Origin: an uncultured Oleispira sp.
Lineage (GTDB): Bacteria > Pseudomonadota > Gammaproteobacteria > Pseudomonadales > Oceanobacteraceae
Assembly (NCBI GenBank): GCA_913061415.1
Contig: CAJXUD010000001.1
Location: forward strand, 186,001 to 250,000
Direction of reading: 5' to 3'
Length of the DNA: 64,000 nt
The notes beneath the pieces were generated by a model. It saw nothing but the letters and a program-made list of their open reading frames with translations. It searched no databases and was not told the origin of the DNA. Positions 31,016 to 42,500 of the stretch are shown one piece after another. The position numbers and the translations under genes were made by a program. Positions within the stretch are counted from its first letter, which is position 1, and every line of letters starts with the position of its first letter.

Positions 31016-31319
31016 CATATCTGCTAATTCTCAAGAAAAGCTCCCAAGACGAGAAATATTAACCCAAGTAGAACAAGGAGTTGCAAGAGGAGACCTTCAG
31101 TTAGGAGAAGGCTTACAACGCTTACGTAAAGAAATTTCTGGGCTAAATCAAAAAGATTTTGCCAAGCTGAGTGGTATTTCTCTACGAACATTAGCTGGAA
31201 TAGAGTCTGGACAAGCGAACCCTACCTTAGAGACGATTAACCAGCTGTTTTCTTTGTTTGGTTTAAGAGTTGGCTTAGTCAGTAAGTATTCAGAAGCAAA
31301 TCCAAATAAGATCAGATAA
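31008..31319 (+). CDS. HipB-like XRE-family antitoxin/repressor
   Basis: 103 aa. Helix-turn-helix of the XRE/Cro type at ~40-95 (NQKDFAKLSGISLRTLAGIESGQANPTLETI, split here by me only for reading). An N-terminal extension of ~35 charged residues precedes it. It overlaps the end of the HipA-like gene, so the two are co-translated. Expected to bind the palindromes upstream of the toxin gene and neutralise the kinase. The extension could be the toxin-contact part (inference). Confidence 0.8.
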   Translation: MNNISANSQEKLPRREILTQVEQGVARGDLQLGEGLQRLRKEISGLNQKDFAKLSGISLRTLAGIESGQANPTLETINQLFSLFGLRVGLVSKYSEANPNKIR

Positions 31320-31333
31320 GACGAGTATTCAAA

Positions 31334-31873
31334 ATGGATAACAATATTCCTGAGCTCGATAAAATGCGCTCAGGCCAACCTTTTAATAGCCTTGATATCG
31401 AATTGAGGCTATTGCGTGAAAAAGCCCGCCTTGCCTGCGGAAAATATAATGCTCATCCGAGTAAAGGCAATTTCAAACACATCAGTCGTTTATTCAATAA
31501 GTTATCCACAGTGGTGATTGAGCCGGGCTTCCAATGTGATTACGGGGGCCAGATCTCCTTAGGCAAAAACTTCTACGCCAACTTCAACTGCGTCTTTTTA
31601 GACAGTGCCGACATCACTATTGGTAATGACGTGATGCTAGGGCCAGGAGTGCATATCTATACCGTTGATCATCCGCGCGATGCGAAAGCTCGCAGAGCAG
31701 GAGGCTGTATTGCCAAACCTGTGGTCATTGGTGATGGCGTATGGATAGGTGGTGGGGCTAAGATCTTGCCTGGGGTGACTATCGGCGAGAATGCCATTAT
31801 TGGCGCCAATGCTGTTGTGGCTAAGGATGTGGCTGCTAACAGTCGCTATTTGGGTGAATCGCTTTTATCTTAG
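31334..31873 (+). CDS. Maltose/galactoside O-acetyltransferase-like protein (left-handed beta-helix)
   Basis: 179 aa. Resembles Maa/LacA-type acetyl-CoA O-acetyltransferases: N-terminal helical MRSGQPFNSLDIELRLLREKA (~12-32), then hexapeptide repeats ([LIV]-G-x4) forming a left-handed beta-helix. The catalytic His sits in IYTVDHPRD. The usual C-terminal tail (VVGNPARVIR) is replaced by RYLGESLLS, so the end is slightly short. Acceptor sugar unknown. It starts 14 bp after the hipB-like gene and belongs to the block inserted between mnmG and rsmG. Confidence 0.8.
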   Translation: MDNNIPELDKMRSGQPFNSLDIELRLLREKARLACGKYNAHPSKGNFKHISRLFNKLSTVVIEPGFQCDYGGQISLGKNFYANFNCVFLDSADITIGNDVMLGPGVHIYTVDHPRDAKARRAGGCIAKPVVIGDGVWIGGGAKILPGVTIGENAIIGANAVVAKDVAANSRYLGESLLS

Positions 31874-31937
31874 GCTTTTCTTCTTTTATGTTAGAATTCC
31901 CCCATCTTTAAAATCACAGATTCAGATTCGGCACATT

Positions 31938-32567
31938 ATGGCTAACTACTCTTCAGCAATTTCCACTGGCGCGACCCAAATGGGCGTATCTATTAGCGAC
32001 CAGAAGCTTGAACTCTTGGTGCAATACTTAGAATTATTCATCAAGTGGAACAAAGCCTATAACTTGTCAGCGATCCGTGATCCTGAGCAAATGATTCCAC
32101 TGCATCTCTTAGACAGCTTGATCGTACATTCTTATATACAGGCCGTTGATAACATCATTGATGTCGGTACGGGTCCAGGCTTACCCGGTATCGTGCTGGC
32201 GATCATGAACCCAGAAAAGAAATTTACCTTGTTAGACAGTAACGGTAAAAAGACCCGCTTCCTTTTTCAAGCAAAATTGGCTTTAAAACTGGATAACGTC
32301 ACCATTATCAACGAACGTGTGGAAGCCTATCAACCAGAGCAAGGTTTCGATATGATCGTATCCCGCGCTTTTGCTTCAATTACCGATATGACGTATTGGT
32401 GCACGCATTTGTTAGCAAAAGATGGCATATTCCTCGCGATGAAAGGTATTTATCCAACGGAAGAGTTTGCTGCCGTTGCTGATAAGTATGAGCTAATTGA
32501 AAGTCACGAATTAAATGTTCCTGGGGTAGACGCAGAGCGTCATCTATTAGCCTTTAAACCAAAATAA
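31938..32567 (+). CDS. rsmG: 16S rRNA (guanine527-N7)-methyltransferase RsmG (GidB)
   Basis: 209 aa (E. coli 207) from the ATG at 31938; the frame is open further upstream but overlaps the acetyltransferase gene. SAM-dependent Rossmann methyltransferase with motif I DVGTGPGLPGI (75-85) and the RsmG-typical WNKAYNLSAIRDPEQMIPLHLLDSL region (37-61, described by positions) and SRAFASI. Methylates G527 of 16S rRNA; its loss gives low-level streptomycin resistance in many bacteria. Forms the start of the conserved rsmG-parA-parB run, with parA 39 bp downstream. Confidence 0.97.
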   Translation: MANYSSAISTGATQMGVSISDQKLELLVQYLELFIKWNKAYNLSAIRDPEQMIPLHLLDSLIVHSYIQAVDNIIDVGTGPGLPGIVLAIMNPEKKFTLLDSNGKKTRFLFQAKLALKLDNVTIINERVEAYQPEQGFDMIVSRAFASITDMTYWCTHLLAKDGIFLAMKGIYPTEEFAAVADKYELIESHELNVPGVDAERHLLAFKPK

Positions 32568-32606
32568 TTTTTTAAACCCTGATTGTCTGGGTCGCAGGAT
32601 AGCGAA

Positions 32607-33389
32607 ATGAGCAAAATAATAGTCGTTGCGAATCAAAAAGGTGGTGTAGGTAAAACCACAACAGCCGTAAATTTGTCTGCTTCACTCGGAGCTACCAAGC
32701 GCAAAGTGCTTATGGTCGATCTTGATCCGCAAGGCAATGCGACCATGGGAAGTGGTATCGATAAACACGAGCTAGAACAATCATTGTATGAAGTTCTAAC
32801 GGGCAAGTGTTCTATAACAGATGCGGTCGTTACCTCTGAACAAGCTGGCTTTGATGTTTTACCGACGAATGCGAACTTAACCGCGGCAGAAGTTGAATTG
32901 ATGGATTTGCCACAGCGAGAAACTCGTCTGCGTTCAGCTTTAGCGGAAGTAAGTGCTAACTACGACTACATCATCATTGATTGCCCTCCATCATTAAGCA
33001 TGCTGACGATTAACGCGATGGTTGCGGCTGATGGTGTTCTTATCCCAATGCAATGCGAGTATTATGCGCTGGAAGGTTTGTCTGCATTGATGCAGACCAT
33101 TGAGAAAATTAAGTCGAACCTCAATAAAGAATTACAAATCGAAGGCATACTACGCACCATGTATGACCCTCGTAATAGCTTAACGACAGACGTCTCTACA
33201 CAGTTGATCACGCACTTTGGAGATAAAGTCTATAGCACGGTAATCCCTCGTAATGTGCGCTTAGCAGAAGCCCCAAGTTATGGTTTACCCGCTTTGGCTT
33301 ATGATAAGAACTCACGAGGCGCTATGGCTTATTTGGCATTAGCGGGTGAGATCAACCGACGTACAAAAACAAAGAAATCAAAAACTTAA
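32607..33389 (+). CDS. parA: Chromosome-partitioning ATPase ParA (Soj)
   Basis: 260 aa from the ATG at 32607 (AGGA 7 nt upstream); an upstream in-frame start at 32583 adds eight unconserved residues. Deviant Walker A KGGVGKT (10-16, signature lysine K10), switch motifs DLDPQGNAT and DCPPS. ParA binds DNA nonspecifically in its ATP form and moves the ParB-parS complexes of the replicated origins. It works with ParB downstream and with the two parS sites in recF. No N-terminal DNA-binding domain, so the chromosomal (type Ib-like) form. Confidence 0.97.
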   Translation: MSKIIVVANQKGGVGKTTTAVNLSASLGATKRKVLMVDLDPQGNATMGSGIDKHELEQSLYEVLTGKCSITDAVVTSEQAGFDVLPTNANLTAAEVELMDLPQRETRLRSALAEVSANYDYIIIDCPPSLSMLTINAMVAADGVLIPMQCEYYALEGLSALMQTIEKIKSNLNKELQIEGILRTMYDPRNSLTTDVSTQLITHFGDKVYSTVIPRNVRLAEAPSYGLPALAYDKNSRGAMAYLALAGEINRRTKTKKSKT

Positions 33390-33413
33390 GCTCCTGACGA
33401 ATTGGAAATACGC

Positions 33414-34364
33414 ATGTCAAAGAAACGTGGCCTAGGTCGTGGCCTCGATGCATTATTAGGTGATGCATTAGCGCACAATAAAACTGCAACGGACGCAGCC
33501 GGTACTGCAGAAGTACAGGAAGTGAGTATTAAGCCCAGTGAAACAAGCGCTGCTATTCCAGAAAATGGCATTAAGCACTTACCGGTAGAGTTCATTCAGC
33601 CTGGTCAGTATCAGCCGCGTAAAGATATGCATCAAGAGGCCTTAGAAGAGCTGGCTGCTTCGATTAAAGCACAAGGCTTAATGCAGCCTATCGTTATTCG
33701 TCCATTGTCTAGTAACGTGGCAGGGAAGGATGCGCGTTATGAAATTATTGCGGGTGAGCGTCGTTGGCGTGCAACTCAGCTGGCAGGTCTTGATACTGTA
33801 CCTGTCATCATTCGTGATGTTCCTGATGATGCAGCGATTGCGATGGCATTGATCGAAAACATCCAACGGGAAAATTTAAATTCGATGGAAGAAGCACAAG
33901 CTCTTCATCGTTTGCAGCATGAGTTTGAGCTGACCCAGCAAGAAGTTGGCGATGCTGTGGGTAAGTCTCGCGCAACCGTGGCTAACCTTCTACGTTTGAT
34001 GCAACTTAATGACGATGTCAAAATCCTGCTTGAGCGTGGCGATATAGAAATGGGTCATGCAAAAGCTCTATTAGGCTTGCAAGATCAAAAGCAAAGTGAA
34101 GCCGCGCGTCATGTTGTTGCCAAGGATATGACCGTTCGTCAAACAGAAGCTTATGTGCGCAATCAGCAAGATGAATCAAAGTTTGGTGATCAGACAAAAG
34201 AAAAAACTCGTCCCAATCCTGACATCCAAAGACTAGAACGTACCCTGGGCGAGCGTTTAGGTGCCAATGTGGCCATACAGCATTCTGCTAAAGGTAAAGG
34301 CAAGTTAGTGATTAATTACAGTAACTTAGATGAGCTGGATGGTATTTTAGCGCACATAAAATAA
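33414..34364 (+). CDS. parB: Chromosome-partitioning protein ParB (Spo0J)
   Basis: 316 aa from the ATG at 33414. N-terminal MSKKRGLGRGLDALLGD, the ParA-stimulating motif; a disordered linker; ParB/Srx CTPase domain with ENIQREN and GERRWRA (C-box-like AGERRWRAT); HTH domain (TQQEVGDAVGKSRATVANLL) that reads parS; and a C-terminal dimerisation domain. It loads at the TGTTCCACGTGGAACA sites, slides as a CTP clamp and condenses the origin. 24 bp after parA, same operon. Confidence 0.97.
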   Translation: MSKKRGLGRGLDALLGDALAHNKTATDAAGTAEVQEVSIKPSETSAAIPENGIKHLPVEFIQPGQYQPRKDMHQEALEELAASIKAQGLMQPIVIRPLSSNVAGKDARYEIIAGERRWRATQLAGLDTVPVIIRDVPDDAAIAMALIENIQRENLNSMEEAQALHRLQHEFELTQQEVGDAVGKSRATVANLLRLMQLNDDVKILLERGDIEMGHAKALLGLQDQKQSEAARHVVAKDMTVRQTEAYVRNQQDESKFGDQTKEKTRPNPDIQRLERTLGERLGANVAIQHSAKGKGKLVINYSNLDELDGILAHIK

Positions 34365-34434
34365 GTCAGAATTACTAATAGATCTTAACTAGACACTACT
34401 AGACAATTAAATCAGTCCATTTTTCGACTTTAGG

Positions 34435-34463
34435 TTGAAGATTAGGCTGCGAATCAATATAAT
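34435..34463 (+). promoter_or_regulatory. Promoter of the atp operon
   Basis: TTGAAG (34435-34440), 17-bp spacer, TATAAT (34458-34463), ~40 bp before the atpI start. Confidence 0.75.
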
Positions 34464-34501
34464 CCATGCGCCTAAAATAGTAGGCACAAGAGAGGTCTTC
34501 A

Positions 34502-34870
34502 GTGACATCGATAACTAGACCTCCTGCTTACCGCATCATTGTGATGCAGTTTGGCTTAAGTTTTATCTTGGCATTATTAGCCATGATACATAGCTTTGAA
34601 GCCGGTTATTCCGCATTATTAGGCGGTTTAGCCAGCGCCATACCAAATAGTTATTTGATATGGCGTTCGTTTAGATATCGCGGTGCACGTTCAGTAGGTC
34701 AGGTCGTGCAATCGTTTTATCAAGGTGAAAGCGGAAAATTTATGCTGACCATTGCGATGTTTGCAGTGATATTTTCCCAAGTAGATCCCTTGATTCCCTG
34801 GGCATTGTTTGGGGTATTCATTATCGTGCAGTTTAGTCACGTGATGATGGCAAGAATTGCGAAGCTCTGA
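34502..34870 (+). CDS. atpI: ATP synthase accessory protein AtpI
   Basis: 122 aa, GTG start with GAGAGG upstream. Four predicted membrane helices; AGYSALLGGLASAIPNSYLIW is typical of the AtpI/UncI family. It is thought to assist assembly of the c-ring or Mg2+ supply and is not part of the finished enzyme. First gene of the atp operon. Confidence 0.93.
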   Translation: MTSITRPPAYRIIVMQFGLSFILALLAMIHSFEAGYSALLGGLASAIPNSYLIWRSFRYRGARSVGQVVQSFYQGESGKFMLTIAMFAVIFSQVDPLIPWALFGVFIIVQFSHVMMARIAKL

Positions 34871-34939
34871 TGAGTTCATTCTAACGATTGAATTGATCAG
34901 AGCTTTTTAACATTTTTTTAAACTTATGATTGAGAGTGA

Positions 34940-35869
<930 letters not shown>

Positions 35870-35975
35870 GTAATATGGGCGGCATAATGTTATGTCGCCG
35901 ATACTGCTGAACTGAACGATTTTACCCTTTAACTTAACTGTTAATTTAAACTTTAACCTTAACTAAAATAGATAG

Positions 35976-36212
<237 letters not shown>

Positions 36213-36267
36213 TTGTCACTAGTACAACTAAGTACAACTAAATACAACGAATTTAGAGGACTAAGGC

Positions 36268-36738
36268 GTGAATATTAATTTGACTTTGATCGGCCAGATC
36301 ATCGCCTTTGCTGTCTTCGTTGCCTTCTGCATGAAATTTGTTTGGCCTCCGCTAACCAATGCAATGGCAGAGCGAGCGAAGAAAATCGCAGATGGTTTAG
36401 ACGCAGCAAACCGCGCTGAACGTGATCTTGAACTTGCTCAACAAAAAGCAGGCGAAAAGCTACGCGAAAGCAAAGTGAAAGCAGCAGAAATTATTGAGCA
36501 AGCGAACAAACGTGCTAACCAAATCATCGACGAAGCTAAAGAAGCTGCGCGCGAAGAAGGTGCACGTTTGGCAGCCGCAGCTCAAGCTGAAATTGAGCAA
36601 GAAGTGAATCGTGCTAAAGAAGGATTGCGTCAACAGGTTTCTGCTCTTGCAGTGGCTGGTGCATCTAAAATCTTGGCGAAATCAGTTGATCAGTCAGTTC
36701 ATAACGAATTGCTAGATCAGTTGGCTAACGAGCTTTAA
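36268..36738 (+). CDS. atpF: F1Fo ATP synthase subunit b
   Basis: 156 aa, same as E. coli; GTG start with GAGGA upstream. One N-terminal membrane helix ([22 protein letters not shown]) then a long charged coiled coil (~35-150). Dimer forms the peripheral stalk linking subunit a to delta. Confidence 0.98.
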   Translation: MNINLTLIGQIIAFAVFVAFCMKFVWPPLTNAMAERAKKIADGLDAANRAERDLELAQQKAGEKLRESKVKAAEIIEQANKRANQIIDEAKEAAREEGARLAAAAQAEIEQEVNRAKEGLRQQVSALAVAGASKILAKSVDQSVHNELLDQLANEL

Positions 36739-36749
36739 GCGAGGAAGCC

Positions 36750-37286
36750 ATGGCTGAATTAACCACTCTTGCGCGGCCTTATGCCAAAGCAGCTTTTGCT
36801 CAAGCCGTTGAACAGAATGCATTAGTACAATGGTCTGACATGTTATCGATTGCGGCTCAGTTCGCAGCCGATGACGAGTTAGAAAAAGTACTTTTACATC
36901 CTGCTTTAACCGCTGAGCAACAAGCTTCGGCATTAACCGACTTGTGCGGTGACAAGTTAAATCAGTCAGGAAAAAACTTCCTGATGATTTTAAGCGAAAA
37001 TAAACGCTTAACTTTGTTACCACAAATTGTTGAAGCCTTTGAAGAATTAAAAGCAGCACAGGAACACGCCATTGACGTGACTGTAACTTCTGCTTTTGAA
37101 CTAACAGACGCACAACAAGAAACATTGTCTCAAGCACTGAAAAACAAATTACAGTGCGACGTACGTTTAACAGGCGAGGTTGACCCATTATTGGTCGGCG
37201 GCGCAATTATTCGTGCTGGAGACTTAGTCATCGACGGTTCTGTTCGTGGTAAGTTAGCTAAGCTAGCCGAAGCGATGAACTCCTAG
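36750..37286 (+). CDS. atpH: F1Fo ATP synthase subunit delta
   Basis: 178 aa (E. coli 177). N-terminal helical bundle beginning LTTLARPYAKAAFAQAVEQ and C-terminal VDPLLVGGAIIRAGDLVIDGS, the family signature. Joins the peripheral stalk to the top of F1. 11 bp after atpF, 13 bp before the likely atpA start. Confidence 0.97.
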   Translation: MAELTTLARPYAKAAFAQAVEQNALVQWSDMLSIAAQFAADDELEKVLLHPALTAEQQASALTDLCGDKLNQSGKNFLMILSENKRLTLLPQIVEAFEELKAAQEHAIDVTVTSAFELTDAQQETLSQALKNKLQCDVRLTGEVDPLLVGGAIIRAGDLVIDGSVRGKLAKLAEAMNS

Positions 37287-37299
37287 TTGAGGGATGAGC

Positions 37300-38838
37300 A
37301 TGCAGCAACTGAATCCATCTGAGATCAGCGAAATCATTAAGAAGCGCATCGATAACCTTGATGTGACTTCTCAAGCCCAGAATGAGGGCACCGTTGTTTC
37401 AGTATTCGACGGTATCGTTCGTATCCATGGTCTTGCCGACGTAATGTACGGTGAGATGATTGAATTTGAAGGCGGCGTATACGGTCTTGCACTTAACCTA
37501 GAGCGTGACTCTGTAGGTGCAGTAGTATTAGGCGATTATAAAAATATCGCTGAAGGCCAAACCGCTAAATGTACCGGCCGTATTTTGGAAGTACCTACTG
37601 GCGAAGCATTGCTTGGCCGCGTTGTAGACGCACTAGGTAATCCAATCGACGGTAAAGGTCCTATTGAAACGGCTACTAAAGCTCCTGTAGAACGTGTTGC
37701 ACCTGGTGTAATTTCACGTCAAGGCGTTGATCAGCCGTTAGAAACTGGTTATAAATCTGTAGATTCCATGGTACCTGTTGGTCGTGGTCAGCGCGAGCTG
37801 ATCATTGGTGACCGTCAGACTGGTAAATCTGCAATGGCTATCGACGCCATTATTAACCAGAAAGGCACCGGTGTTAAATGTGTATATGTTGCTATCGGCC
37901 AGAAGCAATCTTCTATCGCGAACGTTGTTCGTAAGTTAGAAGAGCATGGCGCGATGGAGCACACCATTATTGTAGCCGCAGGCGCGTCTGATCCAGCATC
38001 TATGCTGTATCTTTCTCCGTACTCTGGTTGTGCAATGGGTGAATACTTCCTAGATAAAGGCGAAGACGCCTTAATCGTATATGATGATTTAACCAAGCAA
38101 GCTTGGGCTTATCGTCAGATCTCCCTATTGTTGAAACGTCCTCCGGGTCGTGAAGCATATCCTGGTGACGTTTTCTATCTTCACTCTCGTCTATTGGAAC
38201 GCGCATGTCGTGTTAACCCAATCTACGTTGAGAGAGAGAGCGGCGTGAAAGGTCAGACTGGTTCTTTAACTGCTCTACCGATCATTGAAACTCAGGGCGG
38301 AGACGTTTCTGCATTCGTACCGACTAACGTAATTTCTATTACCGATGGTCAGATCTTCCTTGAAACTAGCCTATTCAATGCCGGCGTACGTCCAGCAATG
38401 AACGCAGGTATTTCTGTTTCTCGTGTTGGTGGTGCAGCGCAAACTAAGATTATTAAGAAGTTGGGCGGTGGTATTCGTCTTGCTTTGGCTCAGTACCGTG
38501 AACTAGCAGCATTTGCTCAGTTTGCTTCTGACCTTGACGATGCTACTCGTGCTCAGCTTGAGTTCGGTCAGCGCGTTACAGAGTTAATGAAGCAGAAGCA
38601 ATATGCACCTATGTCTACGGGTGAAATGGGTCTGTCGATTTTTGCTGCTACTGAAGGCTTCCTAGACGACGTTGAAGTAAACAAAATTGGTGATTTCGAA
38701 GCAGCATTGATTTCTTACGCTAACAGCGAATTCGCTGACTTAATGGCTCAGATCAATGTTAAAGGCGACTACAGCAAAGATATCGCTGCTGGTCTTAAAG
38801 AGTTGGTTGAGAAATTCAAATCAACTCAAGCCTGGTAA
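37300..38838 (+). CDS. atpA: F1Fo ATP synthase subunit alpha
   Basis: 512 aa (E. coli 513) from the ATG at 37300: GAGGG lies 6 nt before it, whereas the in-frame ATG at 37294 touches that site. Begins [17 protein letters not shown]. Non-catalytic nucleotide-binding P-loop GDRQTGKSA, then [20 protein letters not shown] and the signature [17 protein letters not shown]. Forms the alpha3beta3 hexamer of F1. Confidence 0.98.
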   Translation: MQQLNPSEISEIIKKRIDNLDVTSQAQNEGTVVSVFDGIVRIHGLADVMYGEMIEFEGGVYGLALNLERDSVGAVVLGDYKNIAEGQTAKCTGRILEVPTGEALLGRVVDALGNPIDGKGPIETATKAPVERVAPGVISRQGVDQPLETGYKSVDSMVPVGRGQRELIIGDRQTGKSAMAIDAIINQKGTGVKCVYVAIGQKQSSIANVVRKLEEHGAMEHTIIVAAGASDPASMLYLSPYSGCAMGEYFLDKGEDALIVYDDLTKQAWAYRQISLLLKRPPGREAYPGDVFYLHSRLLERACRVNPIYVERESGVKGQTGSLTALPIIETQGGDVSAFVPTNVISITDGQIFLETSLFNAGVRPAMNAGISVSRVGGAAQTKIIKKLGGGIRLALAQYRELAAFAQFASDLDDATRAQLEFGQRVTELMKQKQYAPMSTGEMGLSIFAATEGFLDDVEVNKIGDFEAALISYANSEFADLMAQINVKGDYSKDIAAGLKELVEKFKSTQAW

Positions 38839-38916
38839 TTCGAGCTTAAGAGTTTTGTGAGCTGAAGCCGGGTTGTAAGACTCGGCTTTAAATTTAACGT
38901 TAATGAGGCAGCTTTT

Positions 38917-39777
38917 ATGGCAGTCGGCAAAGAGATTAAAGAGCAAATAACGAGTGTACAAAGTACACAGAAGATTACTTCAGCAATGGAAAAAGTTGCT
39001 GTAAGTAAGATGCGTCGTGCTCAAGCTCGTATGACAGCAAGTCGTCCATACGCGGATCGTATCCGTGTAGTGATTGGCCACTTGGCTGATGCGAACTCTG
39101 AGTATCGTCACCGTTATTTGCAAGACCGCGAAGTTAAGCGAGTTGGCTACATCGTGGTGTCTTCCGACCGAGGCCTTTGTGGTGGTTTGAACAACAATGC
39201 GTTCAAACACCTCGTAAAAGATGTTAAAGCTTGGAAAGAAAAAGGCGTAGAAGCTAGCTTCTGTGCTGTCGGCTCTAAAGCCGTTACTTTTTTCAATAGC
39301 TTTGGTGGCAACGTTCTAGCTGCATCAAGCCAATTAGGCGATGCACCAGAACTGGCTAGCCTTATCGGTTCGGTAAAGGCCATGTTAGATGCGTTCGATT
39401 CAGGTGAAATCGATCGTCTTTACATAGTTAGCAACCGTTTCGTGAATACGATGACACAAGAACCTAAAGTGGAGCAGTTATTACCACTTAAGGCAGAACT
39501 AGACTCTGAAACAAAAGGTCATTGGGATTACATCTACGAACCAGATGCACAGCAAATCTTAGACGGTTTGTTATTGCGCTACGTAGAATCTCAAGTGTAC
39601 CAAGGTGTTGTTGAAAACAATGCATGTGAACAAGCAGCTCGTATGTTGGCGATGAAAAATGCGACCGACAATGCTGGTGACATCATTGATGATTTGAACA
39701 TGCTCTATAACAAAGCACGTCAAGCAGCAATTACTCAAGAAATTTCAGAAATCGTCAGCGGTGCTGCAGCGGTATAA
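38917..39777 (+). CDS. atpG: F1Fo ATP synthase subunit gamma
   Basis: 286 aa (E. coli 287). Central rotor shaft: N-terminal helix [20 protein letters not shown] and C-terminal helix [25 protein letters not shown] form the coiled coil; [11 protein letters not shown] is the Rossmann-part signature. 78 bp after atpA. Confidence 0.98.
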   Translation: MAVGKEIKEQITSVQSTQKITSAMEKVAVSKMRRAQARMTASRPYADRIRVVIGHLADANSEYRHRYLQDREVKRVGYIVVSSDRGLCGGLNNNAFKHLVKDVKAWKEKGVEASFCAVGSKAVTFFNSFGGNVLAASSQLGDAPELASLIGSVKAMLDAFDSGEIDRLYIVSNRFVNTMTQEPKVEQLLPLKAELDSETKGHWDYIYEPDAQQILDGLLLRYVESQVYQGVVENNACEQAARMLAMKNATDNAGDIIDDLNMLYNKARQAAITQEISEIVSGAAAV

Positions 39778-39792
39778 CGCTCAGCAACGTAG

Positions 39793-41214
<1,422 letters not shown>

Positions 41215-41231
41215 TCAAAGAGGCGAATACT

Positions 41232-41660
41232 ATGACCATGTTATCTGTCCATTGTGACATAGTCAGCGCAGAGGAAAGTCTTTTCTCTGGGTTGGTGCAA
41301 ATGGTAGTAGCAGCCGGTGAAATGGGTGACCTAGGTATTATCCGTGGTCACGCTCCTTTGCTTACTGCGTTGAAGCCAGGTCCTGTTCGTGTCATCAAGC
41401 AAGATGGTAGCGAAATAGTGATCTACGTTTCAGGCGGTTATTTAGAAGTTCAGCCAAACGGTATTTCTGTTTTGGCTGATACCGCAGTGCGCGCTGGGGA
41501 CCTTGATGAGGCCGCAGCATTAGAAGCACAGAAGCATGCTCAGCAAGCATTAGAGAATCAGAATTCCGATTTTGATACTTCTCGTGCTATGACTCAGTTG
41601 GCAGAAGCCGCAGCTCAGTTGCGTACTATCCAGCAGATTCGTAAGAAAATGGGTCGTTAA
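41232..41660 (+). CDS. atpC: F1Fo ATP synthase subunit epsilon
   Basis: 142 aa. N-terminal beta sandwich ([34 protein letters not shown]) and C-terminal helical hairpin (~90-140). Rotor-foot subunit that also restrains ATP hydrolysis. Last gene of the operon; a bidirectional terminator follows. Confidence 0.97.
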   Translation: MTMLSVHCDIVSAEESLFSGLVQMVVAAGEMGDLGIIRGHAPLLTALKPGPVRVIKQDGSEIVIYVSGGYLEVQPNGISVLADTAVRAGDLDEAAALEAQKHAQQALENQNSDFDTSRAMTQLAEAAAQLRTIQQIRKKMGR

Positions 41661-41690
41661 TTCTAGTCTAACTAGAGTTCTTGCTTCATA

Positions 41691-41726
41691 AAAAACCGAA
41701 CTCCAGCAATGGGGTTCGGTTTTTTT
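41691..41726. terminator. Bidirectional terminator between atp operon and ubiT
   Basis: ACCGAACTCC/GGGGTTCGGT stem with a 6-nt loop, A-run on the left and seven T on the right; on the minus strand it is followed by T too, so it can end both atpC and ubiT transcripts. Confidence 0.9.
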
Positions 41727-41782
41727 ATGCCTAAAACATGGGTATCGACATACTCATCTAAAAATAAAGACTTCGAGGTTTA

Positions 41783-42400
41783 TTAACTCTGTATTGTGAT
41801 CAACTCATCGGACCAAGCATCCAGTATTTTTCTAAAAGGCTTATCTAAAAGTTCTAGATCAAACTGATCAAATAAATTCTTAATTTCTAACCCCAATTCT
41901 GTATCCCCAGTGATTCGCAATTTACGATTAAAAAACAAGGTATCAGGATCAACTTTTTGCGAAGCCATTAAGACCAAAGCATCTACCGATGCACTGAATA
42001 CCACATGGGGCTCAGGGCTTATCGCTTTTGCTTTCTCTAGATCCAACATAATTAACTGTTGGCCAATTTTAGTAAAATACCATTTCGCATCGATGTCTCT
42101 TATTTCTACTTCAGCAACTTTTCCATCTAAAAAATCGATTTCTCCATCATCCATAAAAGGCTGACTTAAGCGTTTAACTTGATGTAAGACAAAGTAGTTC
42201 TCCATCTTAGACGGCATAATCCTGTGCGCTATCGAAAGCAGCTTTGCTGAATTTCCGACAGTCACTTGCTTACCCTTTTTTAGGACGGGTTGCAGTACTG
42301 GGTTAAGTACTGGATTAAGCACAGGGCTGTTTTGTATAAAGCGAGTTAGCTCTGTATTTAATAGCAAAGCCTTTTTGGGCATCAGTTTTGTTAATCGCAT
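41783..42400 (-). CDS. ubiT: SCP2-domain accessory factor UbiT of oxygen-independent ubiquinone synthesis
   Basis: 205 aa. SCP2 sterol-carrier-like lipid-binding domain (~60-170) typical of UbiT (YhbT), which binds polyprenyl quinone intermediates. The assignment rests on the fold pattern and on ubiU and ubiV starting 100 bp away on the other strand, the E. coli arrangement. Odd: a short proline-periodic repeat VLNPVLNPVLQPVLKKGK near residues 27-44, visible as a DNA direct repeat. An FNR-type box lies ~72 bp before the start codon; a TAGACT -10 on the minus strand (42439-42444) puts the box near -41, the class II activator position. Confidence 0.88.
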   Translation of the reverse strand: MRLTKLMPKKALLLNTELTRFIQNSPVLNPVLNPVLQPVLKKGKQVTVGNSAKLLSIAHRIMPSKMENYFVLHQVKRLSQPFMDDGEIDFLDGKVAEVEIRDIDAKWYFTKIGQQLIMLDLEKAKAISPEPHVVFSASVDALVLMASQKVDPDTLFFNRKLRITGDTELGLEIKNLFDQFDLELLDKPFRKILDAWSDELITIQS

Positions 42401-42465
42401 AATAGATCCATGCAGCTCGATGAATTGAATATGAGCTCAGTCTACTGGACCTTTTTGATGATGCC

Positions 42466-42479
42466 TTAATCAAGATCAA
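42466..42479. promoter_or_regulatory. FNR/Anr-type box between ubiT and ubiU
   Basis: TTAAT-CAAG-ATCAA, one mismatch to the FNR consensus TTGAT-N4-ATCAA. It lies in the divergent ubiT/ubiUV gap. Spacing suits activation of ubiT; it is only 21 bp before the ubiU start codon, so its role for ubiUV is unclear. Confidence 0.65.
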
Positions 42480-42500
42480 GAAACCGTATGGAGTCTTTAT

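Noticed and set aside
34840..34855. Degenerate parS around CACGTG in atpI
   Set aside because: Only the central six bases match; flanks do not.
36712..37206. 164-codon minus-strand frame opposite atpH
   Set aside because: Antisense shadow of a conserved ATP synthase gene, no recognisable protein features.
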